From the NCBI GenBank assembly GCA_963978895.1, contig OZ022246.1, forward strand, positions 11,793,820-11,857,819: a stretch of 64,000 bases of DNA, written 5' to 3'. The position numbers and the translations under genes were made by a program. The notes under the pieces are model-generated. The model was not told the DNA's origin and did no database searches. It saw only the letters and a list, made by a program, of their open reading frames with translations. This document shows positions 52,901-63,450 of this stretch, in pieces (positions within the stretch are counted from its first letter, which is position 1; every line of letters starts with the position of its first letter). The DNA comes from Erpobdella octoculata. Its lineage: Eukaryota; Annelida; Clitellata; Hirudinida; Erpobdellidae.

Positions 52901-54077
52901 GCAGAAAGTGAACATTGATCTTGCAACCTGTGTTTCTCTTTACGAAAGCTTGCACTCATTCATCAGCTCCATTTGCACTGAAGAAGCCTACCTTTCCTAT
53001 GAAGATAAAGCAAAGTTGTTGGTGGAAGATTCTAGCTATCGTGCAGAACATGCGCGAGCAAGGAAGAGGAGGCGGCTATTCAACGAGGTGGATTCCGAGG
53101 TACAGCTGTCCCCCAGGGAAAGATTCAGGACGTCAACATATCTTCCCATTCTAGATTCGTTGTTGACGGAATTAGTTCGGAAAACGGAGGTGTATTCGAA
53201 ATTGAAGCACCGGTTTGGCTTCCTGTTTACGTTGTTGACATCTTCTGAAGCTGAATTACGTGAGTCTGCACGTAAATTCCAGGCACATTTCTCAACTGAC
53301 ATTGCAGAAGAAGTGTTTGAGGATGAGCTAATTCAATTCGTTGGTTACATCAAGCAGTATCCTACAGAAGATGTTTCACCTCCAGCTTGTTTGAGACGCA
53401 TGCGAGAACACGGAATATCTGAAGCGTTTCCAAACGTCGATACTGCCTTCAGACTTTACCTGACATTGCCCGTCGCTAACACGGAGGGAGAAAGATCATT
53501 TTCTGTGCTAAAGAGAGTGAAAAATCAGCTGCGTTCAACGGTGGGCCAAGAGAAGCTTTGTGACTTGTCTCTCTTGACCATTGAAGCCGACTTGACCAAC
53601 AATATTAACTTTGAAAGTATTGTTGCAGAATTTGCCAAATTGAAATCTAGGAAGAAAACACTGTAGACACCAGGAAGCCTAACTCAGCTAACTGCCAAAG
53701 TTATGTAGGTTACTATATAGGTAATCACATAATCTATGATGTACAACATTTTCTTCATAATCAATAAACAATGATGGATGGTCACTTCTTGCGTTTTGGT
53801 AAATTTGTATGATGGTAGCATGAGAGATTGTTTATTGTAATATGACATATGAATGTAGTACTTTCGAAGTTTAGCATGATGGTTGGAATTTGTTGCAAGT
53901 TGCAAATGCATTGTGAATGGTTTCGTTATATTGTTGTTTGTAGGGCCTACTGTATCATGTATATATGTTAAAGGGTGTTATACCACTCTCAATAGAGTCT
54001 TGATTTATAGTTTATTTTATGCGAGGGGCCCGCAATTTGTCTGGCCTAGGGCCCCCAAATGCTTTAATCCGGCCCTG
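49998..54077 (+). mobile_element. Complete hAT transposon with 8-bp target duplication
   Basis: Termini CAGGGCCGGATTAACGCA and its inverse TGCTTTAATCCGGCCCTG; identical flanks ACTATAGA (49990-49997 and 54078-54085). Both ends continue with GGCCTAGGGCCCC-type subterminal sequence. It is 4080 bp and holds one long transposase. It is probably recent; it sits just upstream of centriolin. Confidence 0.93.
51205..53666 (+). CDS. hAT transposase (TTF finger, ZMYM1/DUF4371-like)
   Basis: The open frame runs to a stop at 53664-53666; its first ATG is at 51333. A TTF-type zinc finger lies near KRTWLLYSQTSGRVYCSACK and GFNDWKNSYRLVEHENSVAH. The catalytic region has FAISVDSTPDICH and GQSYDNASNMSGKYGG; the C-terminal dimerisation part has VANTEGERSFSVLKRVKNQL. 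A likely first exon 50433-50493 (MASTSRDRDRLQQMRMYAKR, donor GAG|GTAAAT) joins in phase to an acceptor ACAG at 51204, giving about 840 aa. No stop or frameshift is visible. It cuts and pastes DNA and could still be active. Confidence 0.88.
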
Positions 54078-54540
54078 ACTATAGAGCGCTTTTTTCGTAA
54101 ATTCAGAGGCACTCTTTGATAACCATTGTTTCATCCAGACCCCTTGGCTTTAGGGCGGGGATTCGAAACTTAGGGGTTTACCGGTAGCACCGCATTTTTA
54201 TTCAGGGCCGTAACCAGGAATTTGGAAGTAGGGAGCCGAAGAACTTTATTTTGGGGGGGGGCACTGTATAAATTTTCTAATCACATAAATTGCACATTCC
54301 AGTGATTTAACCCCCAAAATGTGTTTCACGCAAAAAACAGGTTTAGCGATTGAAATTTGAATCTTAATCTACCATATTTAATTGAATTTGAAAATATTCT
54401 GAATCAACATGTAAAAAACACATCACATGGATCATAATGTCAGAGAACAACACAGCGCGATTTTTGGCAAACTTTTCTATGAAAGTGTTCAATTCTACTT
54501 TTAGCGTAAAATCCTTCTCAAAAGCAGGTAGTACCAGTTT

Positions 54541-55337
54541 CAGGGCAATAACCAGGAATTTGGTAGTGGGGGGCCCAAGAACTTTTGGGGGGGGGGGCAC
54601 TGTATAAATTTTTTGTTTACATAAGTTGCGCTTGCCAGTGATTTGACCCTCAAAATGAGCTTTACGCAAAAAAACAGGTTCAGCGATTGAAATTTGAATC
54701 TTATTCTACCATATTAATTTGCATTTGAAAATATTCTGAATCAACATGAGAACTTCCTAAAGCATGTAACGAGGACGCAAACAAACAACAAAGAAATTTT
54801 AGTTAATGTGTAGTAAAGTGTTCTTGCCATGGAATTCTATTACATTCTATTCTAGAACATGTTATATCTAGAAATCCATGGTTCTTGCATGCGGTCACTG
54901 CATCCGGTCACTGTGGTAAGTCTCTTCTATTAGCATCTCTCTTTTTCTTTCTCTGTGAGCGGTGATATTCTCTAGCCATTAACTTATTTAGCATATCTCA
55001 TTCCTTCTCAACGTGAGCTGCCTATTCTGCTAGGCTCCTAAGTTCTTTAACATGTTAGTAGCCTAGCCTCTTTACAGTCTCTCTTTCATTCTCTACTGGA
55101 CAGCTTATTTTGATGGTTCTTTAACTTTTCAGCATTTCTCTTTTTCTTGCCCTCTCAGTAGCTCTTTCTCTTGTATTATTATTAGAGAAATTGTGTGGTT
55201 TTATATTAACTGGACAGCAATACAAAAAACTGGGGGGGGGGCCTGAATGAGCTGGGGGGCCCGACCAAAACTGGGGAGGCCTGAACGAAACTGGGGGGGC
55301 CTGAGCCCCCCCGGCCCCATAGCTGGTTACGGCCCTG
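54541..55337. mobile_element. Nested 797-bp non-autonomous hAT of the same family
   Basis: Starts CAGGGCAATAACCAGGAATT and ends CATAGCTGGTTACGGCCCTG, with identical ACCAGTTT duplications (54533-54540 and 55338-55345). Inside are runs of G and C and no ORF. Its termini match the element that hosts it. Confidence 0.88.
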
Positions 55338-55345
55338 ACCAGTTT

Positions 55346-56760
55346 AAATTTACTCTCAAGGCCCATTGGTTGGCAATAAGTCCGCAGAATCCGCGTGAGA
55401 GTGGAGAAACTGCTCTCGCACGTAGCAGTCGACACACCGATGGTGATTGCTTAGGCATACAGCTGATACACATTTGAAAATGCATCGCGGTACTGCAGCA
55501 TTGCATATGTTGCACCTTCCAACGACGAATTTCGCTGGAATTTGTTACGGCACAGTCGCATTGCACTAGGCAATTCGCTAGGGAGGGCAACTCGGTCGAG
55601 GCAAAGGAGCTGGCTGAGTGGTTCCAAGCACTTCTCAACAAGAATGTTCTGAGATGATGGAACGAAAGATTCTACAGCTTGAAACAAAGCCAAGGTGGAC
55701 TCCCCAAATTTGCGGTTCATTTCAAAATGGTGTTGTAAAGCTCATGAGCTCGCGAGAAGTAACTTTAGAACCAATAACATGGTAATGACCCAAAGTGGAG
55801 CTGACCACAGAGCCGGTCAGCCAGGTGCTCTGAACTTGTTTGCACTTTACTGACACTACATGGTCATCCTCATTTGATGAAAAACCAGCAGCATCTGCCA
55901 TTTGATCAAAGACCTCTGCAGACCACAAGGCAAGAAGGCTCTCTTTAGCTGTGGAGATCAGTTCCATAGCAAGAGACACATTGCACAAGCGACCTTGCAA
56001 CAAAGCACTGACCGTTGACAGCAAGCTCATTATTTTGACAATGGCATTTGAAAAAATCCTTTTAAACTTTGTTGAGCAGCCCAGCTGCTTCAACCAACTC
56101 ATCAACCGGAGCTTTTTCTAAGTTGGCAACAATTTCGAAGATCTGCAAAATTTCCTCTCTGTTGTTTTTGACAACCATTGCAGATTTATAAGGGCCAGTC
56201 CATCTTTGAGCAAGTAACCGCTTTATTGTGTCACTTACATACAATTGCTTATATAAGTTAAAAAAGTTGATTATCTTTATCTCTGATTCCATAGCGTGCG
56301 CAACCACATGATGGAGTTGGCGATGCAGTGCATGTACGGAATTCGGCTGCCCAGAGTGTCTTGCAATATTTTCTGGACACCTCCCTTTCCGCCATTCATT
56401 GCACTGGCGTCGTCATAACATTGACTCAAAATTCGAGCGGGGTCCAGCTGCTGAGCCTGAAGCTCTTTAAGCAGCGAACGTGTCAGGCTTTTAGAATCTA
56501 ACTCACTAGCCTTGATCATTGAGATCATGTGCTCTATTGCCTTTCCACAACGCACATAGCGAATGACAATCGACATATCCTCAACATTGCACTGATCTTG
56601 AGTTTCGTGGCACTTGATCGAATACCAGTTAATGTCAGAATCTTTGCATTCTTCGACAATCAAAACTTGTACCATTTGTGCCATCAATTCGATTACCTCG
56701 TTTTGGATAAGAGACGACATGTACTTGGCATTTTGGTTTGAGGCATGTTTTTTAAATCAT
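55346..56760 (-). pseudogene. hAT transposase pseudogene
   Basis: Consecutive minus-strand frames with shifts read WYSIKCHETQDQCNVEDMSI, LSQCYDDASAMNGGKGGVQK, YMHCIANSIMWL, then coil-like segments and TATCESSFSTLTRILRTY at the end. This order matches DUF4371-type hAT transposases. At least three frame breaks separate the pieces, and the 3' end abuts the nested insertion. Confidence 0.85.
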
Positions 56761-57479
56761 ACACAATTTATCATCCTTCGCTTACATTTGCTTTGTTGAA
56801 CTATACAGCAATACACAAAACTGGGGGGCTGATTGAGCTGGGGGGCCTGAACAAAACTGGGGGGGGGGAGGCCCCCGGCCCCATAGCTGGTTACGGCCCT
56901 GTTTTCATTCAGCTTATCACCAATTTCTAAGTTGTATCTGTTTAGTCATTATACAAGAGAGGGGCTGGTCAACACACTAGCGGATCTAGCCAACTTTTGA
57001 GGAGGGGGCCAAGTTTGAGGCAAAATACACAAGGTTAGTACAGCTCCTAGAGCCGTAAAAGTTTTATAATTAAGGGGCAAAGGCGTTATTTGGTAGGGCT
57101 GGTGGTCCCTTGAAAATTTGTAAAAAAATATTTTTTTAAAAATATGCAAAGCTTTTTAAAAAAATTCAGAAAATTATTTACAATTCTCTCCTCGGTTATC
57201 AGCTATTTTTAGAGGAAAAAGTGTTTGAAGACATTTTTGGAAAAGTACTTACGACTATCCCCCTCCCCTATTTTGTTCAGCTATTTTGAAAAGAAGGATT
57301 TAGCATTAAGAAGATTCAATTTTGAATTATATGGGTTTTTAAACAGTTTGCGCCCCCATGATTTTTCTGAAATGATTTTCCTGAGGCGGTAAGTTTAAAT
57401 CCATTATGCATGTCAACTTTTGAAAATGAAAGGGTGAATGAATGTTTATATCTTCTGTAAATAGAAGATGGAAACAATT

Positions 57480-57950
57480 AAGAACGATGCGGCCACCATC
57501 TCTGTGTCATCTGAGTGGAATATTCTGAATTGCGGCTAATTTAGAGGTCTCAACAATTGATGCAAAAGCTTTTCTATCTGCAACACTTGTTATGTTTTGT
57601 GTGTGTGTTGACTTAAAGAGATCTACGTGTGTTGTAGTTTGTAGCATAAATTCAAGTGTTAAAGCTGCATTTGTGACGTGAACACTAAACTGATCAAGAA
57701 GATCCAGTGCACCATTCTAGCCAGTAAGGTCTGAAAAATTCGTTAGCAAACAGGTTAAAAGTTAAAGGTTTACCCATTCTTTAACTGTAGCACGCATGGG
57801 ACACACCAAGGAGTGCATACCAAACTCCAGCTTTATCCGAATATTTTGAAACAGCGAGCCACTTGTGTTGCAGAAGATTTACCAAGTTGAGGGCTCTATA
57901 TACTTTTGAACCCCTGATTTTCAATACTGCTTCGTTAATTGCAAGCCAGT
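57480..57950 (-). pseudogene. Unrecognised coding-like remnant
   Basis: Two minus-strand stretches look translated once: LAINEAVLKIRGSKVYRALN with NLLQHKWLAVSKYSDKAGVW and YALLGVSHACYS (57950-57785), and NGALDLLDQFSVHVTNAALT with DRKAFASIVETSKLAA (57715-57480). Stops separate and close them. I do not recognise the family; a transposon origin is likely from the setting. 56902-57480 has only G-rich transposon-end debris. Confidence 0.4.
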
Positions 57951-58090
57951 CCTAAGCCTGGATAGAGGAGGAAAAACACTTAAACGGATCAAACTTTCAT
58001 CCACGCAAGAAGTACTTATGTGCTTTCTACATACAGCCATTTCAGTCTAAAAGAGCCTGGTCTAAAGAACTATAAACTATTATTTAAAAA
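57926..58090 (+). repeat. SINE-like repeat S, copy 1
   Basis: GCAAGCCAGTCCTAAGCCTG, then ATCAAACTTTCATCCACG, GAAGTACTTATGTGC and ACTATAAACTATTATTT. Two better copies lie at 58565-58740 (inverted) and 58936-59112. This is the most diverged one. Confidence 0.75.
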
Positions 58091-58194
58091 AGATGATTTT
58101 CTATCCACTAAGCCTACTTGACAATGAGGACGTCAATTCAGAGAACAGGGAGAGGGCATTGCTGGAATGTAGAACTTAATGTAGACAAAAACAA

Positions 58195-58347
58195 TTTTTT
58201 AGGTCTCGGCTCGGCCCGTCGACAACTTGGCCCAGCCCGTTTCAAAAACCGAAATTCCTGGCCCCGGCACGGCCCGTATAATATGGGCCCGGCCCGTTTT
58301 TACAGGCCTAGAAGTTCTATATACTTGATGAAAAACTTCAGCCCGTC
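58195..58347 (-). mobile_element. Inverted Helitron-like copy, left piece
   Basis: GGCTCGGCCCGTCGACAACT, GGGCCCGGCCCGTTTTTACA and ATATACTTGATGAAAAACTT match 16240-16375 read backwards. It is interrupted at 58348 by the LTR element and resumes at 62718. Confidence 0.85.
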
Positions 58348-58564
58348 TGTAAACGTAGAGGAATATGCTTTCTAGCGATTCGTAACGTTAAAGTCGAAGT
58401 TATTTATAACACAATATTTCTCGAATTTATTTTAAGTTTATTATTCTTCCTTGAATATAATCTTTTACTTGACTCAAAAAAACTGAATTATCTCACTTTG
58501 TAGAATTTCGCACGGTTCTAACAAATCTTTTGTTTATTCCAATTTCTCTGCCCAGATCACTTTT

Positions 58565-58740
58565 TTTTTTATAATAGTTTATAGTCCTTTACACCAGGTG
58601 TTTTAAGACTCTAATGGCTGTATGTAGGGAGCACTTATGTACTTCCTGTCGTGGATCAGAATCTGATCCTTTTTATTTTTCCCTCCTCCTTTCTCCAGGC
58701 TTGGGACTGGCTCGCAATTAGCGAGGCGGAGTTGTGCCCA
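58565..58740 (-). repeat. SINE-like repeat S, copy 2
   Basis: Minus strand: CTCCGCCTCGCTAATTGCGA, CCAGTCCCAAGCCTGG, CCACGACAGGAAGTACATAA, CACCTGGTGTAAAGGACTAT and a poly(A) end. The tail part is also in the other LTR (61575-61645), so it was present before integration or was copied between LTRs. Confidence 0.75.
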
Positions 58741-58807
58741 GATCACCTTACTTTTTTATTGAAGACCACAAAAAGGAAAAAGACAAATAACAATTATATA
58801 TATATAC

Positions 58808-58842
<35 letters not shown>

Positions 58843-58935
58843 CATATACATATACATATACCCATTCATGTATATATACACTCAAACACACATATATATA
58901 TACATATATATTAATGATAAAAAAAAAAAAAAAAG

Positions 58936-59112
58936 AACTCCGCCTCGCTAGTTGCGAGCCAGTCCCAAGCCTGGATGAAGGAGGAGGGACAGTTAAAAGG
59001 ATCAAACTTTGATCCACGACAGGAAGTACTTATGTGTTTCCTACATACAGCCAATTCAGTCTTAAAACACTTGGTGTAAAGGACTATAAACTATCATAAA
59101 AAAAAAAAAAAA
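58936..59112 (+). repeat. SINE-like repeat S, copy 3, with target duplication
   Basis: Plus strand: CTCCGCCTCGCTAGTTGCGA to GACTATAAACTATCAT and poly(A). AATGATAAAAAAA occurs on both sides (about 58913 and 59113), a target duplication. The other LTR lacks it, so it inserted after the LTR element. Confidence 0.8.
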
Positions 59113-59180
59113 TGATAAAAAAAATATACGCACACACAATGTCACAAAAGCACAAATATACATATATACATACATATACA

Positions 59181-59214
<34 letters not shown>

Positions 59215-59316
59215 CATACATATATGACTATTGTTTCAACATATCCAATCATTATAAAATGCACACATAGTAAAATAATAAACAAATATCACGCAAATAC
59301 GTAAGATGAACCATCT

Positions 59317-61191
59317 TCATCTTACACATCCCCCCTCTTCGAAAAAAAGGAACGCGTCAGCGTTTCTGATTACATCGTCACTCTCTTTACGACTAAGAAA
59401 GTCAGCACCGATGTTTTCCTTGCCTTTGATGTGGTTTACTTTAAACCTATTCTCAATCTCTGTCTCTCTGCGTGTTGTGTCAACAGGGCGGGCGTCTCCG
59501 AAAATTACCGAATTCAACTTTCCATCTTTCCCCACCCCTCCATGTTGGCCTCTAGGCAGAAGATTGAGCCTTGGTCTTTCTTTTGGCGGATTCAAAGCTT
59601 GAACTTCTGCCTCAACTTGATTTCCCAACTTTGAAGTGGCAGACGTGTTTCTTTCCTTGCTTTGATACAGATCCGAGTTAGCCGACGTTTTTCTATAATT
59701 TGCCCGATCATTCCTCTGTGTGCTGTCGTAGTTGAGAGCGGATTTCTGTGGTTTCCGACCAAAGCGTTTCCCTGCAGCCATTGCATCAAAACCTCTTACT
59801 CCTTCAACATTTCCCAGCACGAGATCGCAAAGTAGGTTTTTCATGCACACCACCTCTCTGGTTCCTCTGAACCAGTCTGTTTTAATTTTTACCACTGCTG
59901 TTGGAGCTACCCGAACTGTGCCGTCGATCAAAACACAGGGTCTTGTTCTTCCGGTCATCTGACGCGGGTGCACTAATGATTCCTTTACCATTATGGCAGT
60001 ACAGCCAGTGTCCCTCAAAACCTTTACTGGTTTTCTGTTCACAAACCCTCTGGTTAAATTAAACTTTTCTCCTGAGTGAAAACAACCATCCGCTATTACC
60101 GGTGAAAAGCAGACACATTTTAATTGGACCTCATTCATTTTACCTTCCATCACCATGACCGCGCATGCATTCACTACTCCAGAATCTTTGTATGGTGGTG
60201 TCAAGTTGGCCTCTCTACGCGCTTGGCACATGACTGGAGCTGCTTGAGTGCCTTGACTGCAGTCCCTCGCCAAATGTCCAGCTTGATGACAATCCTTTGC
60301 CATATGGCCCAGCTTATTGCAATTGTAACAGCGTGGTCCAACCATTCCCGAGTCAATGTCTGGTTGACTACGATTTCCGCTAATCCTGCTTATGTTTTCG
60401 ACTTTTGCCAAGCTTTTGACTGGGTGAGCTTGATTGTACTTGTTGACCCAGCGACTTAACTCATTGACGTCACCGCTTTCTTTCTCCAACAAATATTCAG
60501 CCATTCCCGACGGACACTTTCCAAAGAACTGCTCTTTTAAAAACAAAAACAATAAGTTTTTCGTACCCGCGAGATCCACCCAGCGCCTGAGGTAACTATC
60601 TAGTCGCACTAGATACTGTTCCCAAGTCTCTTCTGGTTCAAGCTTTGACTCTCGAAACTTTATGCGGTAGTCTTCTGCCGACTTCCCAAAACGACGAAGG
60701 AGTGCCTCTTTTACCGACCCGTAATCCTGCATCTGACTATCGCTGAGTAGGCCAAACACTTCCAATGTCTTCGCGCTCAGCAGAGAACCCAGAAGCATTC
60801 CCCAACCCTTTTTTGGGTGATCATTTGCCGTGGCCAATGCCTTAAAACGGAGCAGAAAAGCGTCCACGTCGTCACCTTCCGAGAACTTTGGATATGGAAT
60901 CTTTGTTACCTCTACCTTTGGCTCTTTTTTTGTTAGGGCCTCTAATTCCAGCTTTTTCAATTCCAATTCATGCTGGCGTTGTTCGCGCTCACGTAGAAGT
61001 TCTCGTTCTTCTTTAGCTTGTTGAAGTTGGAGTTCTCGTTCTTCTTTAGCTTCTTGAGCCTTCTTCTTTTCATGTTCACGTTCTTGTTGAGCTATTTTAT
61101 CTTCACGTTCTTGTTGCGCTATTTTATCTTCCCGCTCCTGCTGAGCCTTTTTTTTCTTCCCGTTCCTCCAATCTCTTAACCCTTTCTTCAT
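59317..61191 (-). CDS. Gag-protease polyprotein of the LTR element
   Basis: An intact 624-aa ORF. Residues 10-90 are a charged coiled coil with AQQERED repeats. About 95-250 is a capsid-like part (YPKFSEGDDVDAFLLRFKAL, ESKLEPEETWEQYLVRLDSY) in the style of Gmr1-type gypsy Gag, related to SCAN. A zinc knuckle CYNCNKLGHMAKDC and a degenerate second one (GHLARDC) follow. A retropepsin-like segment VLRDTGCTAIMVKESLVH and LVLGN comes next. No RT, RNase H core or integrase is present, but FKVNHIKGKENIGADFLSRK near the end is the motif that normally closes RNase H in gypsy. The frame crosses the polypurine tract and stops within the LTR. Confidence 0.88.
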   Translation of the reverse strand: MKKGLRDWRNGKKKKAQQEREDKIAQQEREDKIAQQEREHEKKKAQEAKEERELQLQQAKEERELLREREQRQHELELKKLELEALTKKEPKVEVTKIPYPKFSEGDDVDAFLLRFKALATANDHPKKGWGMLLGSLLSAKTLEVFGLLSDSQMQDYGSVKEALLRRFGKSAEDYRIKFRESKLEPEETWEQYLVRLDSYLRRWVDLAGTKNLLFLFLKEQFFGKCPSGMAEYLLEKESGDVNELSRWVNKYNQAHPVKSLAKVENISRISGNRSQPDIDSGMVGPRCYNCNKLGHMAKDCHQAGHLARDCSQGTQAAPVMCQARREANLTPPYKDSGVVNACAVMVMEGKMNEVQLKCVCFSPVIADGCFHSGEKFNLTRGFVNRKPVKVLRDTGCTAIMVKESLVHPRQMTGRTRPCVLIDGTVRVAPTAVVKIKTDWFRGTREVVCMKNLLCDLVLGNVEGVRGFDAMAAGKRFGRKPQKSALNYDSTQRNDRANYRKTSANSDLYQSKERNTSATSKLGNQVEAEVQALNPPKERPRLNLLPRGQHGGVGKDGKLNSVIFGDARPVDTTRRETEIENRFKVNHIKGKENIGADFLSRKESDDVIRNADAFLFFEEGGCVR

Positions 61192-61372
61192 CCTTTAATT
61201 CTTTGACGTAATTCCTTAAATCCACTCAGGAATAGCCTAGAGCCTGTCCCATCGCAATGAATTTCTCGTCAGTCATCTTTCACAAAAGAAAAAAAAATTC
61301 GGTCACTTGTGATCAAACAACTTCAGAAAATATATTTACGGATGAAAATGCGTAAATAGTCGAGGTCACCAA
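61192..61372 (-). other. 5' leader of the LTR element with primer binding site
   Basis: From the end of the 5' LTR, T then TGGTGACCTCGAC (61371-61359) is the likely tRNA primer site. About 170 nt of leader precede the Gag start codon. Confidence 0.7.
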
Positions 61373-62301
61373 TGTAAACGTAGAGGAATATGCTTTCTAG
61401 CGATTCGTAACGTTAAAGTCGAAGTTATTTATAACACAATATTTCTCGAATTTATTTTAAGTTTATTATTCTTCCTTGAATATAATCTTTTACTTGACTC
61501 AAAAAAACTGAATTATCTCACTTTGTAAAATTTCGCACGGTTCTAACAAATCTTTTGTTAATTCCAATTTCTCTGCCCAGATCACTTTTTTTTTTTTTTT
61601 TTTTATTATAGTTTATAGTCTTTTACACCATGTGTTTTAAGACGCGAAAACAAAATAAAAATAAAAAAAAATACTTATTTACACTAAATAATTTTTCTCT
61701 ATATTTACAGTTTTTTAGGATTATTTTGTATCCATTTATAGATGATGTCGTGGCATATTTCCGAGTTCAGTATGGTTTGGAGTGTAGTTGGTTTTTGGAT
61801 CCTTTTACAAAAGTTCCCAAGTTCCATTCCTAGTTGTGTCGTTTCTTTGCAGTGCAGCAACCAGTGCTCGATTGTTTCCTCCGTTCCGCAGGTTTCGCAC
61901 AAATCTGTCTAATGAAGATTCATTCTCTTCAAATTTTGTTTCAGCCGACACTTTCCAAGTCGGAGTCGGGAAATGATGACTTCCTTTTTTCTGTTTGTTG
62001 TCTTGAATTTAATTTTATTTGAGACTTTTTTTTCGAGAGACCAGTAGTGTCGACTTTCTTGAGCAGAGTCCCATCTGGTCTGCCATTCGTTCAAAAGCTC
62101 TCTGCGTATTGTTCTTTTTATGTCAAATATCTCTGGCAAAATCTCAATCTCTATTTCGGGATGTTTGGTAGCTTCTTTGGCAAGGCAATCTGCCATTTCA
62201 TTTCCACGTATGCCCACGTGGCTAGGTACCCATATCAGGGTTGCCCAGATCACCTTACTTTTTTATTGAAGACCACAAAAAAGAAAAAGACCAATAACAA
62301 T

Positions 62302-62363
<62 letters not shown>

Positions 62364-62717
62364 TATATACATATACATATACCCATTCATGTGTATATAC
62401 ACTCAAACACACATATATATACATATATATTATAGAAAAAAAATATGTACGCACACACAATGTCACAAAAGCACAAATATACATACATATACATACATAC
62501 ATACATATATACATACATATACATACATACATACATATATACATACATATACATACATACATACATATATACATACATATACATACATACATACATACAT
62601 ATATACATACATATATGACTATTGTTTCAACATATCCAATCATTATAAAATGCACACATAGTAAAATAATAAACAAACATCACGCAAATACGTAAGATGA
62701 ACCATCTTCATCTTACA
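61373..62717 (-). repeat. 5' LTR (1345 bp) interrupted by a LINE fragment
   Basis: The first 200 bp matches the other LTR with about two differences. It is longer because a LINE piece (61646-62243) replaces most of the SINE S copy. The (TACATACATATA)n block is also longer. Confidence 0.88.
61646..62243 (-). pseudogene. 5'-truncated LINE fragment: RNase H domain (I-like)
   Basis: The minus strand reads WVPSHVGIRGNEMADCLAKE, the conserved RNase H segment of I/R1-type LINEs, then SRLRLGKCRLKQNLKRMNLH. After a frame change comes CETCGTEETIEHWLLHC, their C-terminal CCHC finger. Only the last ~190 codons remain, inserted into the LTR. Confidence 0.85.
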
Positions 62718-63450
62718 CGTCCCACCTTGACTTCAGGTTTAACCCGGCACGTCTGAACACCCTAAAATCACTAAAATGTCTATATACTTGGTTAAAAATC
62801 TCGGCGCGTCCCACCTTGATTTAAGGTTTTGGGCAGGGCCGTATGAAGACCCTAAAATAACGGCTTGGCCCGTCCGTCCGGTGATAAACTGAACTCATCT
62901 ACTTTTAACCGCCACAAAACCTCAAAATACTAATTTTCACATCTGTAGCACTTACAGTTATTTTAAAATCAAATAACCCTTTTTCCACTTCACATTTGAG
63001 GTCCTGGAAACCAAATTTTCAAAAAATGGTGAAACCCGTATATCATTATTTTTAGAGTAGAAACTAAATACTAATTTTACTTTTGTGGCATTTACAGTTT
63101 TTGAGTAGCAGTTACTTTAAAAACCAAGTAACCCTATTTTCCACCCCATATTTGAAGTCCTGGAAACCAAATTTTCAAAAAATGGTAAAACACGTATATC
63201 ATTATTTCTGGAGTAGAAACCAAATACTAATTTTTACTCCTGTAGCATCTACAGTTTTCGAGTAGCAGGTACATTAAAAACCAAATAACCTTATTTTCCA
63301 CCCCACATTTGAGGTCCTGGAAACCAAATTTTAAAAAAATGGTAAAACACGTTTCTTTTTATTTATCAAGAAGAATCCACATACCAAATTTCAAAATCTC
63401 CTCATTTTTGGTTTTCGAGATATACATTGTTTTAGAAAAAAGTTATTGAT
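62718..63450 (-). mobile_element. Inverted Helitron-like copy, right piece
   Basis: Continues from CGTCCCACCTTGACTTCAGG and carries three tandem ~150-bp units around GAGGTCCTGGAAACCAAATT and GTAGCA, matching 15290-16250 read backwards. The homology fades near 63440 at TATACATTGTTTTAGAAAA. Confidence 0.85.

Larger units (their letters stand above)
54203..56901 (-). mobile_element. Decayed hAT element (CAGGGCCGTAACCAG termini)
   Basis: Left end CAGGGCCGTAACCAGGAATT at 54203; right end CATAGCTGGTTACGGCCCTG to 56901. The 8-bp flanks TTTTTATT and TTTTCATT differ by one base. The transposase is on the minus strand and broken. A shorter member of the same family is inserted inside at 54541-55337. 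Confidence 0.82.
58348..59326 (-). repeat. 3' LTR (979 bp) with microsatellite and two SINE S copies
   Basis: Shared with the other LTR: TTCTAGCGATTCGTAACGTT, GAATTATCTCACTTTGTA and the TACATATA microsatellite to CGTAAGATGAACCATC. SINE S lies inverted at 58565-58740 and forward at 58936-59112. Confidence 0.88.
58348..62717 (-). mobile_element. LTR retrotransposon with Gag-protease ORF and no polymerase
   Basis: Read on the minus strand, the 5' LTR is 62717-61373 and the 3' LTR 59326-58348; both start TGTAAGATGAAG and end CCTCTACGTTTACA. TGGTGACCTCGAC follows the 5' LTR by one base (61371 down) as a primer site. GAAGAGGGGGGA precedes the 3' LTR as a polypurine tract. Target duplication CGTC flanks it (58344-58347 and 62718-62721). 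The interior is only 2.05 kb. The homologous Helitron copy at about 16240 supplies the empty site. Confidence 0.93.

Noticed and set aside
53684..53911. Short ORF downstream of the hAT transposase
   Set aside because: No domain; lies in the 3' part of the transposon.
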